From: Algoriphagus iocasae
Lineage (GTDB): Bacteria; Bacteroidota; Bacteroidia; Cytophagales; Cyclobacteriaceae
Reading direction: 5' to 3'
NCBI RefSeq assembly: GCF_014206875.1
Contig: NZ_JACIJO010000003.1
Coordinates: 1,196,660-1,260,659 of the forward strand
Length of the DNA stretch: 64,000 nucleotides
Part shown: piece by piece, positions 35,424-44,638 of the stretch
Position numbering within the stretch: the first letter of the stretch is position 1
Layout of the letters: each line of letters opens with the position of its first letter
The notes under the pieces: generated by a model
What the model was told of the DNA's origin: nothing
What the model saw: the letters and a program-made list of their open reading frames with translations, nothing else
Database searches by the model: none
Made by a program: the position numbers and the translations under genes

Positions 35424-35687
35424 TAGAAGCAAGTTAATGGATTTTTAGAAGGAATATTCAAGGAGAAGTTCAAACAATAAGGAATCTGAAATGCATGAAA
35501 TTCACGATTGAATCTTTTGAGAGTATAATTTAACTCAATGTATTTACCTGATTTTGCTTAGATCTTAGGAATAATATAAAGTGCCTTGATTTGTCTCACA
35601 AACTATTTGTGAATATTACTAACAAAAACCGATGTTTTACTTAACAATTTTAATTGAGTTCCGTTTACTTTCTAAAATTCTTAAATA

Positions 35688-36365
35688 ATGGAAAACATTC
35701 TCAAAAAACTCAAGGTTGAGGTGAATGAAAAACTTTACTTAAAAGATCCCTTCAGTTCGGAATTAGGTACTGCCATAGTAAAAGTTGGGGCGAGTTTAAT
35801 TTTAAAATTGGGCATGGAACATTTTACTTTTAAGAAATTGGCGCAGGAAATAGGAGGGACTGAGCCTGCCATTTATCGTTACTTTGAGAATAAGCATAAA
35901 TTTCTTTTATATCTCACAGCATGGCACTGGGCATGGATGGAGCATAATTTGGTCTTTGGAACTGCTAACTTAGTGGATCCAAAAGAAAGACTAGCAATTG
36001 CCATTAAACTTCTTGTGGAAGGACCAATTGTCACTGAGAATGACTATTTAAACCCAAGAGATATCCGTAATATTGTTATTAACGAATCATTGAAAGGCTA
36101 TTTAACTAAAAGCGTTGATCTGGAGCACGAAAGTGGCGTCTTTACACAGCTTTATACTTTTGGGGAGCGGATTGCCAATATTATCAGTGAAATAAATCCT
36201 GAATACAAGTATCCTAAAACATTGGCTTCTACAGTTTTAGAATCAAGTATTTTGCAATCTTTCAATACAAAGCATCTTCCAGGTATGACTGAATCCAGTC
36301 TAGATAGAGAAGGAAGACTTCAATTCTTTAAACAATTGGTAGCTAAAACCATCATTCATGAATAG
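35688..36365 (+). CDS. TetR family transcriptional regulator
   Basis: A 225-aa regulator. Residues about 30-75 form the TetR helix-turn-helix (FTFKKLAQEIGGTEPAIYRYFENKHKFLLYL), followed by a helical ligand-binding domain. An unusual N-terminal extension of about 28 residues precedes the DNA-binding domain. It is the first gene of an export operon: its last codons overlap the start of the ABC gene by 8 bp (ATGAATAG). This indicates that it controls its own operon, probably in response to the exported or a related compound. The 264-bp upstream gap holds no other gene. Confidence 0.86.
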   Translation: MENILKKLKVEVNEKLYLKDPFSSELGTAIVKVGASLILKLGMEHFTFKKLAQEIGGTEPAIYRYFENKHKFLLYLTAWHWAWMEHNLVFGTANLVDPKERLAIAIKLLVEGPIVTENDYLNPRDIRNIVINESLKGYLTKSVDLEHESGVFTQLYTFGERIANIISEINPEYKYPKTLASTVLESSILQSFNTKHLPGMTESSLDREGRLQFFKQLVAKTIIHE

Positions 36366-38064
36366 TACGGCAGCGATGAAACCCCTTAAGAGGTTTTTCA
36401 ATCTTCTAAAAGAGGAAAAGAATCAAGTTTACGGAATTTACTTTTATGCAATCATCAATGGTTTGGTAGCACTTTCTTTGCCATTGGGGATTCAGGCAAT
36501 TCTGAATTTTATCCTTGGAGGTAGAATCACAACATCTTGGGTTCTATTGGTGATAGTGGTCGCAATTGGAGTGGCTTTTGGAGGCTATTTACAGATTTCC
36601 CAATTACAGATAACGGAAAAATTGCAGCAAAGAATTTTCTCAAAAGCTGGTCTTTCTATAGCATATAGACTTCCTAGAGTAAAAGCAGAAATCCTTCATG
36701 GCAAATATGGTCCAGAAGTAGTGAATAGATTTTTTGATACCATCAATCTTCAGAAAGGCATTTCAAAACTTTTGGTGGACTTTACAACAGCCGTCCTTCA
36801 GATGGTTTTTGGCTTGCTATTATTGTCATTTTACCATCCTACATTCATTGTATTCGGAGCTGGATTAATTACGATCTTGATCTTGATTTTTTATTATACG
36901 AGTCCCAAAGGGATGGAAACGGCGTTAAAAGAATCATCTTATAAATATCAAACAGCTTACTGGCTGCAGGAAATTGGTAGAACATTAAATACATTCAAAT
37001 TGGTGGGGTCTACCAATTTACCAATTCTAAGAGCTGACAGATTGATTCAGCGATATGTGGATTTTAGATCCAAGCATTTTGCTGTCCTGATCCTGCAATA
37101 CAAAATCATGGTTGGTTTTAAAGTACTGATTGTAACCAGTCTTTTGGTAGCAGGCAGCGTTTTGTTAATTAATGAGCAAATCAGTATCGGTCAGTTTGTG
37201 GCTGCAGAAGTGGTAATTGTATTGGTTATAAATTCTGTGGAAAAAGTAATTCTGTCTTTGGAAACAGTTTACGATACCTTGGTGGCAGTAGAGAAGCTCG
37301 GCACAGTGATGGATCTGGAACTCGAGAGAAGTGAAGACACTGACAAATTGGTGGTCTCAAAGCCAGAAGGTCTAAAATTCGGTATGCAGGATGTGGTTTT
37401 CCAGCCAAGAGATGCTAATAAGCCAATTTTAAATGGAGTCAACTTACTTATCAAGCCGGGTAGAAAAGTTGCTATTACAGGCAAAAGTGGAAGTGGTAAA
37501 AGTGCTTTGCTTGCTTTATTCGCTGGTCTTTATGAGGATTTTAAAGGAAAGGTTTTAGTCAACGATTTATCAATTGATATGATCCAGCTTGAAAAATACA
37601 GAGCGATGGTGGGTGATTGTCTTGAATTCGGTGAACTCTTTCAGGGTACAATCAAAGAAAATATTTTATTAGGAAGAGATGTGCTTCCAGAGCAGTTTGA
37701 ATTGATTCTCGATTTGGTGGGACTCAAGGATTATATTTATCAAATGCCAGCTGATTTGGAAACAGAATTGCAACCGGAAGGCAAGGGCTTATCGAGGGCA
37801 ATTGCGCAAAGCATTTTGATTGCCCGAAGTCTGGTCGGAAACCCAAAAGCAATCATTATGGAAAATGCGCTGAGGAATATTAATCCGGAATTGAAACCTA
37901 AGATTGCGGATTATTTAATGAGTGGAGATTGGACTTTGGCGATGGTAACTGATGACCCGGTTATCCTGCAAAAAGCAGATGAAATCATCGTTATGGATGC
38001 TGGAAAAGTGGGAGTTCAAGGCTCATACGAAGATTATTTACAATACTCAAGAAAGAATTCATAA
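36358..38064 (+). CDS. ABC exporter half-transporter with degenerate ATPase motifs
   Basis: A 568-aa protein with an N-terminal membrane domain (about 20-310, five to six helices) and a C-terminal nucleotide-binding domain. Walker A is intact (GKSGSGKS, 375-382), but every catalytic motif after it is altered. The Q-loop position reads VGDC instead of xPQ. The LSGGQ signature is LSRAI (478-482). Walker B is AIIMEN (498-503), so the Mg-binding Asp is Glu502 and the catalytic Glu is Asn503. The H-loop His is Asp (VTDDP). It can probably bind but not hydrolyse ATP well. The next genes encode HlyD and TolC proteins, so it belongs to a type I secretion or tripartite efflux-like complex. No second ATPase is encoded nearby. 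Confidence 0.85.
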   Translation: MNSTAAMKPLKRFFNLLKEEKNQVYGIYFYAIINGLVALSLPLGIQAILNFILGGRITTSWVLLVIVVAIGVAFGGYLQISQLQITEKLQQRIFSKAGLSIAYRLPRVKAEILHGKYGPEVVNRFFDTINLQKGISKLLVDFTTAVLQMVFGLLLLSFYHPTFIVFGAGLITILILIFYYTSPKGMETALKESSYKYQTAYWLQEIGRTLNTFKLVGSTNLPILRADRLIQRYVDFRSKHFAVLILQYKIMVGFKVLIVTSLLVAGSVLLINEQISIGQFVAAEVVIVLVINSVEKVILSLETVYDTLVAVEKLGTVMDLELERSEDTDKLVVSKPEGLKFGMQDVVFQPRDANKPILNGVNLLIKPGRKVAITGKSGSGKSALLALFAGLYEDFKGKVLVNDLSIDMIQLEKYRAMVGDCLEFGELFQGTIKENILLGRDVLPEQFELILDLVGLKDYIYQMPADLETELQPEGKGLSRAIAQSILIARSLVGNPKAIIMENALRNINPELKPKIADYLMSGDWTLAMVTDDPVILQKADEIIVMDAGKVGVQGSYEDYLQYSRKNS

Positions 38065-38067
38065 GCT

Positions 38068-39423
38068 ATGCTGAATATTTCAGGCAATAAAATAAAAGAT
38101 AGGATCCCTTTCAGTGGCGTAAAAAGTCTGGTGATGACTTTACCTGACAAAGAAAGTCAGAAAAGAATCAGGCTTCTTGCATGGATCATTGCAATTCTAT
38201 TTATCTCACTGTTTCTTCCTTGGACTCAAAGCATTCGTTCCAAAGGTTATGTCACTGCGCTGAAACCTGAGCAACGTGCACAAACCATTCATTCTATCAT
38301 CGCTGGTAGAATTGAAAAGTGGTATGTCGCTGAAGGCGCTTTTGTCAGCAGAGGAGATACAATTCTCCGAATTTCAGAAATAAAAGACGAGTATTTTGAT
38401 TCTTTGCTTTTGCCTAGGACGCAGATGCAAGTAAATGCCAAAACACTCTCTGCAGAAGCCTACAAAGAAAAAGTCGATGCACTTCAATCCCAGCTACAAG
38501 CTTTAAGGGAAAACAATGTGCTTAAAATACAGCAAGCTGAGAATAAGCTAAAAATGGCTGAATTGAAAGTACAATCCGACAGCATCAAGTTTCAACAGGC
38601 AAAGGTGAATTATGATATTGGTAAACAGCAGTTGGATCGAGCAGAGCAATTATACAAAGAAGGTTTGAGATCCTTGACTGATTTAGAATCAAGAAGATTA
38701 AAGTTTCAGGATGTCCAGGCAAAGCTTTTATCTGTAGAAAACGACTATTTAATCAGTCAAAATGAGATGATTTCTGCTAGAATCGAGTTGAACACGGTCG
38801 ATAATGAATTCAGGGATAAGATAGCTAAAACAAGATCAGAGATTTTCACTGCGATGTCATCGCAATACGATGCAGAAGCTACCACAACTAAATTGGAAAA
38901 TCAGTATTCCAATTATGAGGCAAGAACTGGATTTAGATATATTCTCGCGCCTCAAAATGGATATCTCGCTAAAGCTATTCAAGTAGGTATTGGAGAAACA
39001 ATCAAAGAAGGAGATCAGATTCTAAATATCATTCCATCTGACGCTGATTTGGCAGTGGAAATGTATGTTCAGCCAGTTGATTTGCCATTGATTAAACTTG
39101 GGAATAAAGTCCGGTTCATTTTTGACGGTTGGCCAGCTATTGTCTTTTCGGGATGGCCAAGAATTTCCAACGGTACATTTGGAGGAGTAGTAGTTGCCAT
39201 CGATCAGGTTTCCAGCACCAATAACCAATACAGGGTTTTGGTAGCCCAAGATCCTGAAGAGGAACCTTGGCCAGAAATGCTAAGAATGGGATCAGGTGCA
39301 GACGGGATTGCCTTGCTAAACGACGTACCAGTGTGGTATGAACTCTGGAGACAATTAAATGGATTCCCTGCAGATTATTATACAAGAGATCAAAAAGAAG
39401 CAGAAGCAGCGAAAAAGAAATGA
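38068..39423 (+). CDS. HlyD-family membrane-fusion protein
   Basis: A 451-aa periplasmic adaptor. One membrane helix (about 32-50, LLAWIIAILFISLFLPW) is followed by the first half of a lipoyl/barrel-sandwich domain (IIAGRIEKWYVAEGAFVSRGD), a long alpha-hairpin coiled coil (about 115-260, rich in Gln and Leu), the second half (YILAPQNGYLAKAIQVGIGE) and a beta-barrel domain. The order is that of HlyD-type adaptors, which join an inner-membrane transporter to TolC. It starts 3 bp after the ABC gene and its end overlaps the TolC gene by 4 bp. A C-terminal charged tail (EAEAAKKK) is unusual but short. Confidence 0.9.
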   Translation: MLNISGNKIKDRIPFSGVKSLVMTLPDKESQKRIRLLAWIIAILFISLFLPWTQSIRSKGYVTALKPEQRAQTIHSIIAGRIEKWYVAEGAFVSRGDTILRISEIKDEYFDSLLLPRTQMQVNAKTLSAEAYKEKVDALQSQLQALRENNVLKIQQAENKLKMAELKVQSDSIKFQQAKVNYDIGKQQLDRAEQLYKEGLRSLTDLESRRLKFQDVQAKLLSVENDYLISQNEMISARIELNTVDNEFRDKIAKTRSEIFTAMSSQYDAEATTTKLENQYSNYEARTGFRYILAPQNGYLAKAIQVGIGETIKEGDQILNIIPSDADLAVEMYVQPVDLPLIKLGNKVRFIFDGWPAIVFSGWPRISNGTFGGVVVAIDQVSSTNNQYRVLVAQDPEEEPWPEMLRMGSGADGIALLNDVPVWYELWRQLNGFPADYYTRDQKEAEAAKKK

Positions 39424-40811
39424 TGAAATCTTCAACCTTTACATTGCTTTTTTTCCTCTTGATTTTCAAAGCCAATTCACAGGTTTCGGATACATTAAAC
39501 TATGACTCATTTATGCAATGGGTAGTAGATTATCATCCTATTGCTACTCAGGCTGATATTAACATAGTAATGGGACAAATGGAAGTGAGAACGGCTAGAG
39601 GTGGTTTTGACCCATTGATTTATGGAAATCTGGATAAGAAGTCCTACAACGAAACTCTTTATTACGATAAAAGAGAAGCAGGAATCAGCATTCCCACTTG
39701 GGCAGGAATTGAATTGAATGGAAGCTTTGAGCAGAACACAGGAAAGTACCTAAACCCAGAGTATACCGTGCCTTCTGATGGATTGATAGCAGCAGGGGCA
39801 TCTGTAAATTTAGGACAAGGTCTGATTCTGGATCAAAGAAGAGCTTCGCTTCGTCAGGCTCAGATCTATCAGCAGTCCACTGAGTCCCAAAAAAGGCAAA
39901 TGCTCAATTCCTTGTACTTACAAGCTACAGATATGTATTGGAGATGGTCCTTGGCGCATACCAATCTTAAATTACTAAGTGAAGGTGTTGATTTAGCTCA
40001 AACTCGCTATGAGGCGGTTAAATCCAGCTTTGAATTCGGAGATGTAGCGGCTATCGATACAGTGGAAGCATTCTCCCAGGTTTTGAACCGCCAATACAAA
40101 ATGCAGGAAGCAGAGAACATTCTTTTTTCTGTCACACAAGAATTGAATACTTATTTGTGGGATGAAGAAGGAAACCCCATCCTTATTAATGAATCCATAG
40201 TTCCTGAAGACTTAAAGGAAGATTCTATTACCATCTTGAATAAAGAAGAATTAAGAACCTTAATTGCCAGTCATCCCGAATTGCAACTAGTCGATTATGA
40301 TCTTGCCAGCCTAGATGTGGAGAGGAGGTTAAAAGCCCAACAGATTATTCCTGTAGTGAAATTGAAGTATAATTTCCTGACGGAAAATCTCAGCGAGTTT
40401 GATAATGCTGGATTTTTTGAGAATAATTACAAATGGGGACTTTCTGTTTATACCCCTTTGCTTTGGAGAAAGTCGCGAGGAGCACTTGGCCTGACCAAAG
40501 CAAAGATTAATATGAAAGAAAATTCAAGGGATTTGAAAGAAATTCAATTACGAACAAAACTGGAAAGTGAATTGAATTATTTTGAAAACCTGAACAGACA
40601 AATTCTGACTTTTAGGCAAAACGTATTAAGCCTAGAAACCCTACTTCAAGGAGAAGTGAGAAGGTTTGAAATAGGAGAGAGCAGCCTGTTTTTGGTCAAT
40701 GCCAGAGAAGTGTCAGTATTCTCTTCCAAGCTCACTTTAAATGAGTTACTTTCGAAAAGAAAAATTGCATTTGCAAAATCCCGCTATGCCGCTGGCTTGG
40801 GATTTGATTAA
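39420..40811 (+). CDS. TolC family outer-membrane efflux protein
   Basis: A 463-aa exported channel component. Signal peptide 1-21 (ends KANSQ). Two related halves of long helical segments alternate with short strands; the second half includes ELRTLIASHPELQLVDYDLASLD and the closing RRFEIGESSLFLVNAREV motif typical of the family. It would form the trimeric outer-membrane channel for the HlyD/ABC complex. ATG codons occur in tandem at 39420 and 39423; the first overlaps the HlyD stop (ATGATGA). It ends the operon; the following DUF1330 gene is 23 bp away and may be co-transcribed. Confidence 0.9.
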   Translation: MMKSSTFTLLFFLLIFKANSQVSDTLNYDSFMQWVVDYHPIATQADINIVMGQMEVRTARGGFDPLIYGNLDKKSYNETLYYDKREAGISIPTWAGIELNGSFEQNTGKYLNPEYTVPSDGLIAAGASVNLGQGLILDQRRASLRQAQIYQQSTESQKRQMLNSLYLQATDMYWRWSLAHTNLKLLSEGVDLAQTRYEAVKSSFEFGDVAAIDTVEAFSQVLNRQYKMQEAENILFSVTQELNTYLWDEEGNPILINESIVPEDLKEDSITILNKEELRTLIASHPELQLVDYDLASLDVERRLKAQQIIPVVKLKYNFLTENLSEFDNAGFFENNYKWGLSVYTPLLWRKSRGALGLTKAKINMKENSRDLKEIQLRTKLESELNYFENLNRQILTFRQNVLSLETLLQGEVRRFEIGESSLFLVNAREVSVFSSKLTLNELLSKRKIAFAKSRYAAGLGFD

Positions 40812-40834
40812 TAATCAACTAGATACAAAATATT

Positions 40835-41119
40835 ATGCCTGCCTTTGTTATTGTTGAGATTGATATCCATTCACCAGAAATCTATGAGGAGTACAAAAAA
40901 TTAACCCCAGAATCTATTGCTGAATACGGAGGAAAGTTTGTGCTTAGAGGAAACCCTGTCCATGTGCTAGAAGGAGATTGGAATCATGATAGGTTTGTAA
41001 TGCTGGAGTTTAAAGATAAAGAAACTGCAGAAAAATGGTATTATTCTGAGAAGTACACAAAAGCTAGAGAAATCCGAATGAAAGCTGCCAAAGGAAACTT
41101 TTTTATTATCGAATCTTAA
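40835..41119 (+). CDS. DUF1330 dimeric ferredoxin-like protein
   Basis: A 94-aa DUF1330 protein. The pattern FVIVEIDIHSPEIYEEYKKL, then GGKFVLRGN, HDRFVMLEFKDKETAEKWY and the final FFIIES strand matches this alpha+beta barrel-type family. Its function is unknown; members often sit near catabolic or stress genes. It follows the TolC gene by 23 bp on the same strand and could be the last gene of that transcript. Confidence 0.85.
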   Translation: MPAFVIVEIDIHSPEIYEEYKKLTPESIAEYGGKFVLRGNPVHVLEGDWNHDRFVMLEFKDKETAEKWYYSEKYTKAREIRMKAAKGNFFIIES

Positions 41120-41253
41120 AAATTGGCATTTTTATTGGTGTTAATTGCATATTAGTAATTACAAGAATTGATTTAATACAATTTCACCCAGATTGATTCT
41201 CTGTAATTCTAATAAAATAATGTTTACACCCACTACCAATCTTTAAAAAAAAT

Positions 41254-41904
41254 ATGAAAAAATCAATGTGGTCCAAAATTGGATCAATGAGTCTTGCTGG
41301 CTCTATTTTATTAGCTTCCTGTACATCATTTACAGAAGAACCTACGATTGTCGAACAATCAGTTATTCAAGAACAAGCAAGCAGTCTAGAGTCCTCCGTC
41401 GACTTGAATGCAAGAAAATCAGCAAAGAGAAATTATTTTGAAAGGTTTTCAAACCAAATTATTTCTTTAGATGAATTTGGTAATCAAACAAAAGAAATCC
41501 CCGCTTATTTCCCAGGCTTTGGAGAAGGAAATTCTACTCATATGGGAAAAGCATATTCCTTTTTGAACCAGTATGCTTCTTTTGGTCCTAAAGGATTGGG
41601 AACAGTTGGAGCTCCTGTTTCTCAGTTTTTTTCTAAGGAGTTAGCAGCAATGGGCTTAACAAAACTTCCAGAAGAAGTTAGTTCCTTGACTACTGATGGC
41701 AAAGGAAATTCAGTTTGGTTCAAGAATATCGAAAATAATGTAACTCCAACTTCAGATACCAGAATGGACTTTCAGGCAGATGTAGAAATTATCGGAGGAA
41801 CAGGAAAATTCAAAAATGCATCAGGTACAGCAGTTGTTGAGGGCTATTTTAACCCTTTGAGCGGAGAAGGAATGAGTACCATACAAGGTAGAATAGATTT
41901 TTAA
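41254..41904 (+). CDS. Lipoprotein with C-terminal beta-barrel-like motif
   Basis: A 216-aa probable lipoprotein: signal MKKSMWSK..ILLASC with the lipid Cys near residue 23. The central part is unrecognised. The end (ADVEIIGGTGKFKNASGTAVVEGYFNP, then IQGRIDF) carries the GGTGKFxxAxG motif typical of allene-oxide-cyclase/dirigent-like small beta barrels found in many exported Bacteroidota proteins. A lipocalin-type ligand-binding role is possible but not shown. A monocistronic unit with its own terminator. Confidence 0.62.
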   Translation: MKKSMWSKIGSMSLAGSILLASCTSFTEEPTIVEQSVIQEQASSLESSVDLNARKSAKRNYFERFSNQIISLDEFGNQTKEIPAYFPGFGEGNSTHMGKAYSFLNQYASFGPKGLGTVGAPVSQFFSKELAAMGLTKLPEEVSSLTTDGKGNSVWFKNIENNVTPTSDTRMDFQADVEIIGGTGKFKNASGTAVVEGYFNPLSGEGMSTIQGRIDF

Positions 41905-41923
41905 TCACCCTTAGTTTAATAGT

Positions 41924-41952
41924 AAAAGAGCGGCATAATTGCCGCTCTTTTT
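41924..41952. terminator. Bidirectional hairpin terminator
   Basis: AAAGAGCGGC (41925-41934) pairs with GCCGCTCTTT (41941-41950) around a 6-base loop, followed by a T run. It sits between the plus-strand lipoprotein gene and the minus-strand altronate dehydratase gene, whose stop is at 41953. Confidence 0.9.
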
Positions 41953-43587
41953 TTATAGGGAAACTCCTCTTTTCCAGGGAATAAAATCAAAATTCTTCTT
42001 TTCTTCAGCTTTTGTTTTAATTCTTCCAGATGCTACTTCAATAATTAGATCTAAGAGTCTTTCTCCACAGGTTTCAATGGTTTCTTCTCCTGAAATAATG
42101 CCACCGGTATTGAAATCAATAATATCGGGCATTCTAGAAGTTAGCTTATCGTTTGTAGCCACCTTAATCACAGGGCAAACCGGATTACCGGTTGGTGTAC
42201 CTAAGCCAGTAGAGAAAAGTATAATATTTGCACCACTACCAGCTAAACCAGTGGTACTTTCAACATCATTCCCAGGAGTGCATAGTAAATTCAATCCCGG
42301 AGTTTTCAGATATTCAGTATAATCCAACACATCTGCAACAGGAGCTGAGCCACCTTTTTTAGCTGCACCACAGGATTTAATCGCATCTGTCAAAAGGCCA
42401 TCTTTAATGTTTCCTGGACTTGGATTCATATCAAAACCACTACCAACATTTTCAGCTGCCTTGGCATAAGCATCCATCAAACGGATAAATTTCTCTGAAA
42501 CCTCTTCACTGGAACATCTATCAATGATCGGTTGCTCAGCTCCACATAATTCCGGAAACTCAGAAAGAATTGCAGATCCACCTGAGGCAACCACCAAATC
42601 AGAAATTCTTCCTAAAGTTGGGTTTGCCGAAATTCCAGAAAAGCCATCCGAACCACCACATTCTAATCCTATCACCAATTTTGAAATAGGGGAAGGTGTT
42701 CTTGTAAATTTATTTGCTTCAACCAAACCCTGGAACGTTTCTCTGATGGCTTTCTTAATCAAATGTTCGGTAGTTCCTTCAGTCTGTTGTTCACAAATAA
42801 CAAGTGGTTTTTTAGCTCCCTTTTGAATCTTATCCAATCGGTCCTGCAAAATAGAAACTTGGGCATGTTGACAACCCAAACTCAGGATAGTTGCACCTGC
42901 TACATTTGGGTGATTTATATAACCAGCCAATAATGCACAAAGCGTATCAGAATCTCCTCTGGTACCTCCGCAACCTCCTTCATGGGTCAAGAATCGAATT
43001 CCATCTATATTTTCAAATACCTTCGAACCAGTAGAAATTGCAGGTTCCGAAAGCGATTCCGTAAATTTTTCATTTTGATAAGCGGCTACAAGATTCCGGA
43101 CTTCATTTTCGTAAGGGTTTTGAACAGCAAAACCCAATGCTTTTTCGAATGCATCCTGTAGTAATTTTACATTGGTATTTTCACAAAAAACCATCGGTAA
43201 TACCAACCAATAATTAGCTGTACCTACTTGACCATCAGCTCTTTGATAACCCAAAAATGTTTTGTTTTCAAGGTGTTCTACATTAGGTTTATTCCATTCA
43301 TAAACGGCACCTAACTCCTTGAAATCTCTGATTTTATGCTTGATATTTGCCAAAGTAATAGCTTCTCCCAACTGGATATTTTTTGTCGTTTCACCTACAA
43401 TAGTACCATACATCAAAATGTCCTCACCAACGGAAAAATCCTTCAAAGCAAATTTATGTTTGGCTGCTACATCGCTGATTATATTGCCTTTATAACCATT
43501 CAATTCAAAAATTTCACCTACCGAAAGATCTGTAAGTGCTACCCCAACATTATCACTAGGGTCTAAACAAAGTGCTTTGTTTATCAT
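41953..43587 (-). CDS. uxaA: Altronate dehydratase (UxaA family)
   Basis: A 544-aa UxaA-family dehydratase converting D-altronate to 2-keto-3-deoxygluconate. The N-terminal 90 residues are the SAF-type domain (VGVALTDLSVGE, DILMYGTIVGET), and the rest is the catalytic domain with THEGGCGGTRGDSD and ECGGSDGFSG, the Gly/Cys-rich segments that hold metal in this family. Length fits a complete two-domain enzyme. It is divergently transcribed, 57 bp from a KDG kinase gene that is followed directly by KDPG aldolase, and the three together make a full altronate-to-pyruvate route. Galactarate dehydratase is the closest alternative, but the partner genes favour altronate. Confidence 0.85.
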   Translation of the reverse strand: MINKALCLDPSDNVGVALTDLSVGEIFELNGYKGNIISDVAAKHKFALKDFSVGEDILMYGTIVGETTKNIQLGEAITLANIKHKIRDFKELGAVYEWNKPNVEHLENKTFLGYQRADGQVGTANYWLVLPMVFCENTNVKLLQDAFEKALGFAVQNPYENEVRNLVAAYQNEKFTESLSEPAISTGSKVFENIDGIRFLTHEGGCGGTRGDSDTLCALLAGYINHPNVAGATILSLGCQHAQVSILQDRLDKIQKGAKKPLVICEQQTEGTTEHLIKKAIRETFQGLVEANKFTRTPSPISKLVIGLECGGSDGFSGISANPTLGRISDLVVASGGSAILSEFPELCGAEQPIIDRCSSEEVSEKFIRLMDAYAKAAENVGSGFDMNPSPGNIKDGLLTDAIKSCGAAKKGGSAPVADVLDYTEYLKTPGLNLLCTPGNDVESTTGLAGSGANIILFSTGLGTPTGNPVCPVIKVATNDKLTSRMPDIIDFNTGGIISGEETIETCGERLLDLIIEVASGRIKTKAEEKKNFDFIPWKRGVSL

Positions 43588-43644
43588 CTCTTAAATTTCT
43601 TAACTTAGTTTTCAGCTTTGAAATTATAGAAAATATATTCTCCA

Positions 43645-44637
43645 ATGAAAAAAATTATTTCTCTTGGCGAGGTAATGCTTCGCCTTTCGCCGCCATCCAA
43701 TGAGCGGTTTTTTCAAACCAGGCAGCTAGATATTGAATTTGGAGGATCAGAAGCAAACGTCGGGGCTGCATTGGCTTTTTGGGGAAATCATGTGATTCAT
43801 TTGACAGCATTTCCTACCAGTGAAATTGGGCTTTCTGCAAGTGCTACCCTTCGAAGAAATGGAATTGACACCAAGTATATCAAACATACTGAGGGAAGAA
43901 TAGGTGTTTATTTTTTAGAGCAAGGCGCAATGCAGCGGAGCTCTAAAATCATTTATGATCGCGCTGATTCGGTATTCACAAAGATTGATGAAAACGATTT
44001 TGACTGGAATGAAATTTTGGAAGATGCAGATGCACTTCATTGGTCGGGAATCACACCGGCATTATCCCAACAGTGTGCTGATTTTGCTTTGCGTGCTTTG
44101 AAAGAAGCACATAAAAGAAGTATTCTGGTTTTTGGGGACTTAAATTATAGAAGCAACCTTTGGAAGTATGGTAAAAAACCAAATGAAATCATGCCTGATT
44201 TAATGGCATATACGAATGTCATGATCGCTGGAACCCGGGATTTCAACAATTGTCTAGATCAGGAATATTCCGGTTTTGAAGCTGCTAGATCAGATCTTTT
44301 TAGCCGATTTAAGCAATTGGAATACATCACCACTACCAAAAGAGAATCTATCAGCTCCTCTCACAATAAAATATCTGCAAAAATCTATTCCAAAGATAAG
44401 GTTTATGCATCCCGCGAATATGACCTAAGCCATATCGTAGATCGAGTAGGAACTGGAGATGCTTTTGCAGGAGGCCTTATTCATGGACTGTTAAATAAAG
44501 ATCCTCAGAAAGCAGTGGAATTTGGAATGGCAGCAGGAGCCTTGAAACATAGCGTACCTGGAGACGTTTTGCTTTGCTCTGAGGAGGAGATACAAGAATT
44601 AGTTTTAGGTGAATCAATAGGAAAAATCAAACGATAA
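43645..44637 (+). CDS. kdgK: 2-keto-3-deoxygluconate kinase (PfkB family)
   Basis: A 330-aa PfkB carbohydrate kinase that phosphorylates KDG to KDPG. The first signature GGSEANVGAALAFWG is at residues 32-46 and the second, VGTGDAFAGGLIHG, near 270, contains the catalytic Asp and anion hole. Substrate assignment follows the operon: KDPG aldolase starts 1 bp after this stop, and altronate dehydratase is divergent upstream. Length is normal for KdgK. Confidence 0.88.
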   Translation: MKKIISLGEVMLRLSPPSNERFFQTRQLDIEFGGSEANVGAALAFWGNHVIHLTAFPTSEIGLSASATLRRNGIDTKYIKHTEGRIGVYFLEQGAMQRSSKIIYDRADSVFTKIDENDFDWNEILEDADALHWSGITPALSQQCADFALRALKEAHKRSILVFGDLNYRSNLWKYGKKPNEIMPDLMAYTNVMIAGTRDFNNCLDQEYSGFEAARSDLFSRFKQLEYITTTKRESISSSHNKISAKIYSKDKVYASREYDLSHIVDRVGTGDAFAGGLIHGLLNKDPQKAVEFGMAAGALKHSVPGDVLLCSEEEIQELVLGESIGKIKR

Positions 44638-44638
44638 A

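Noticed and set aside
35424-35687. Hidden small gene or RNA between the BCCT and TetR genes
   Set aside because: The 264-bp stretch is AT-rich with no good frame, hairpin or promoter match that I could support.
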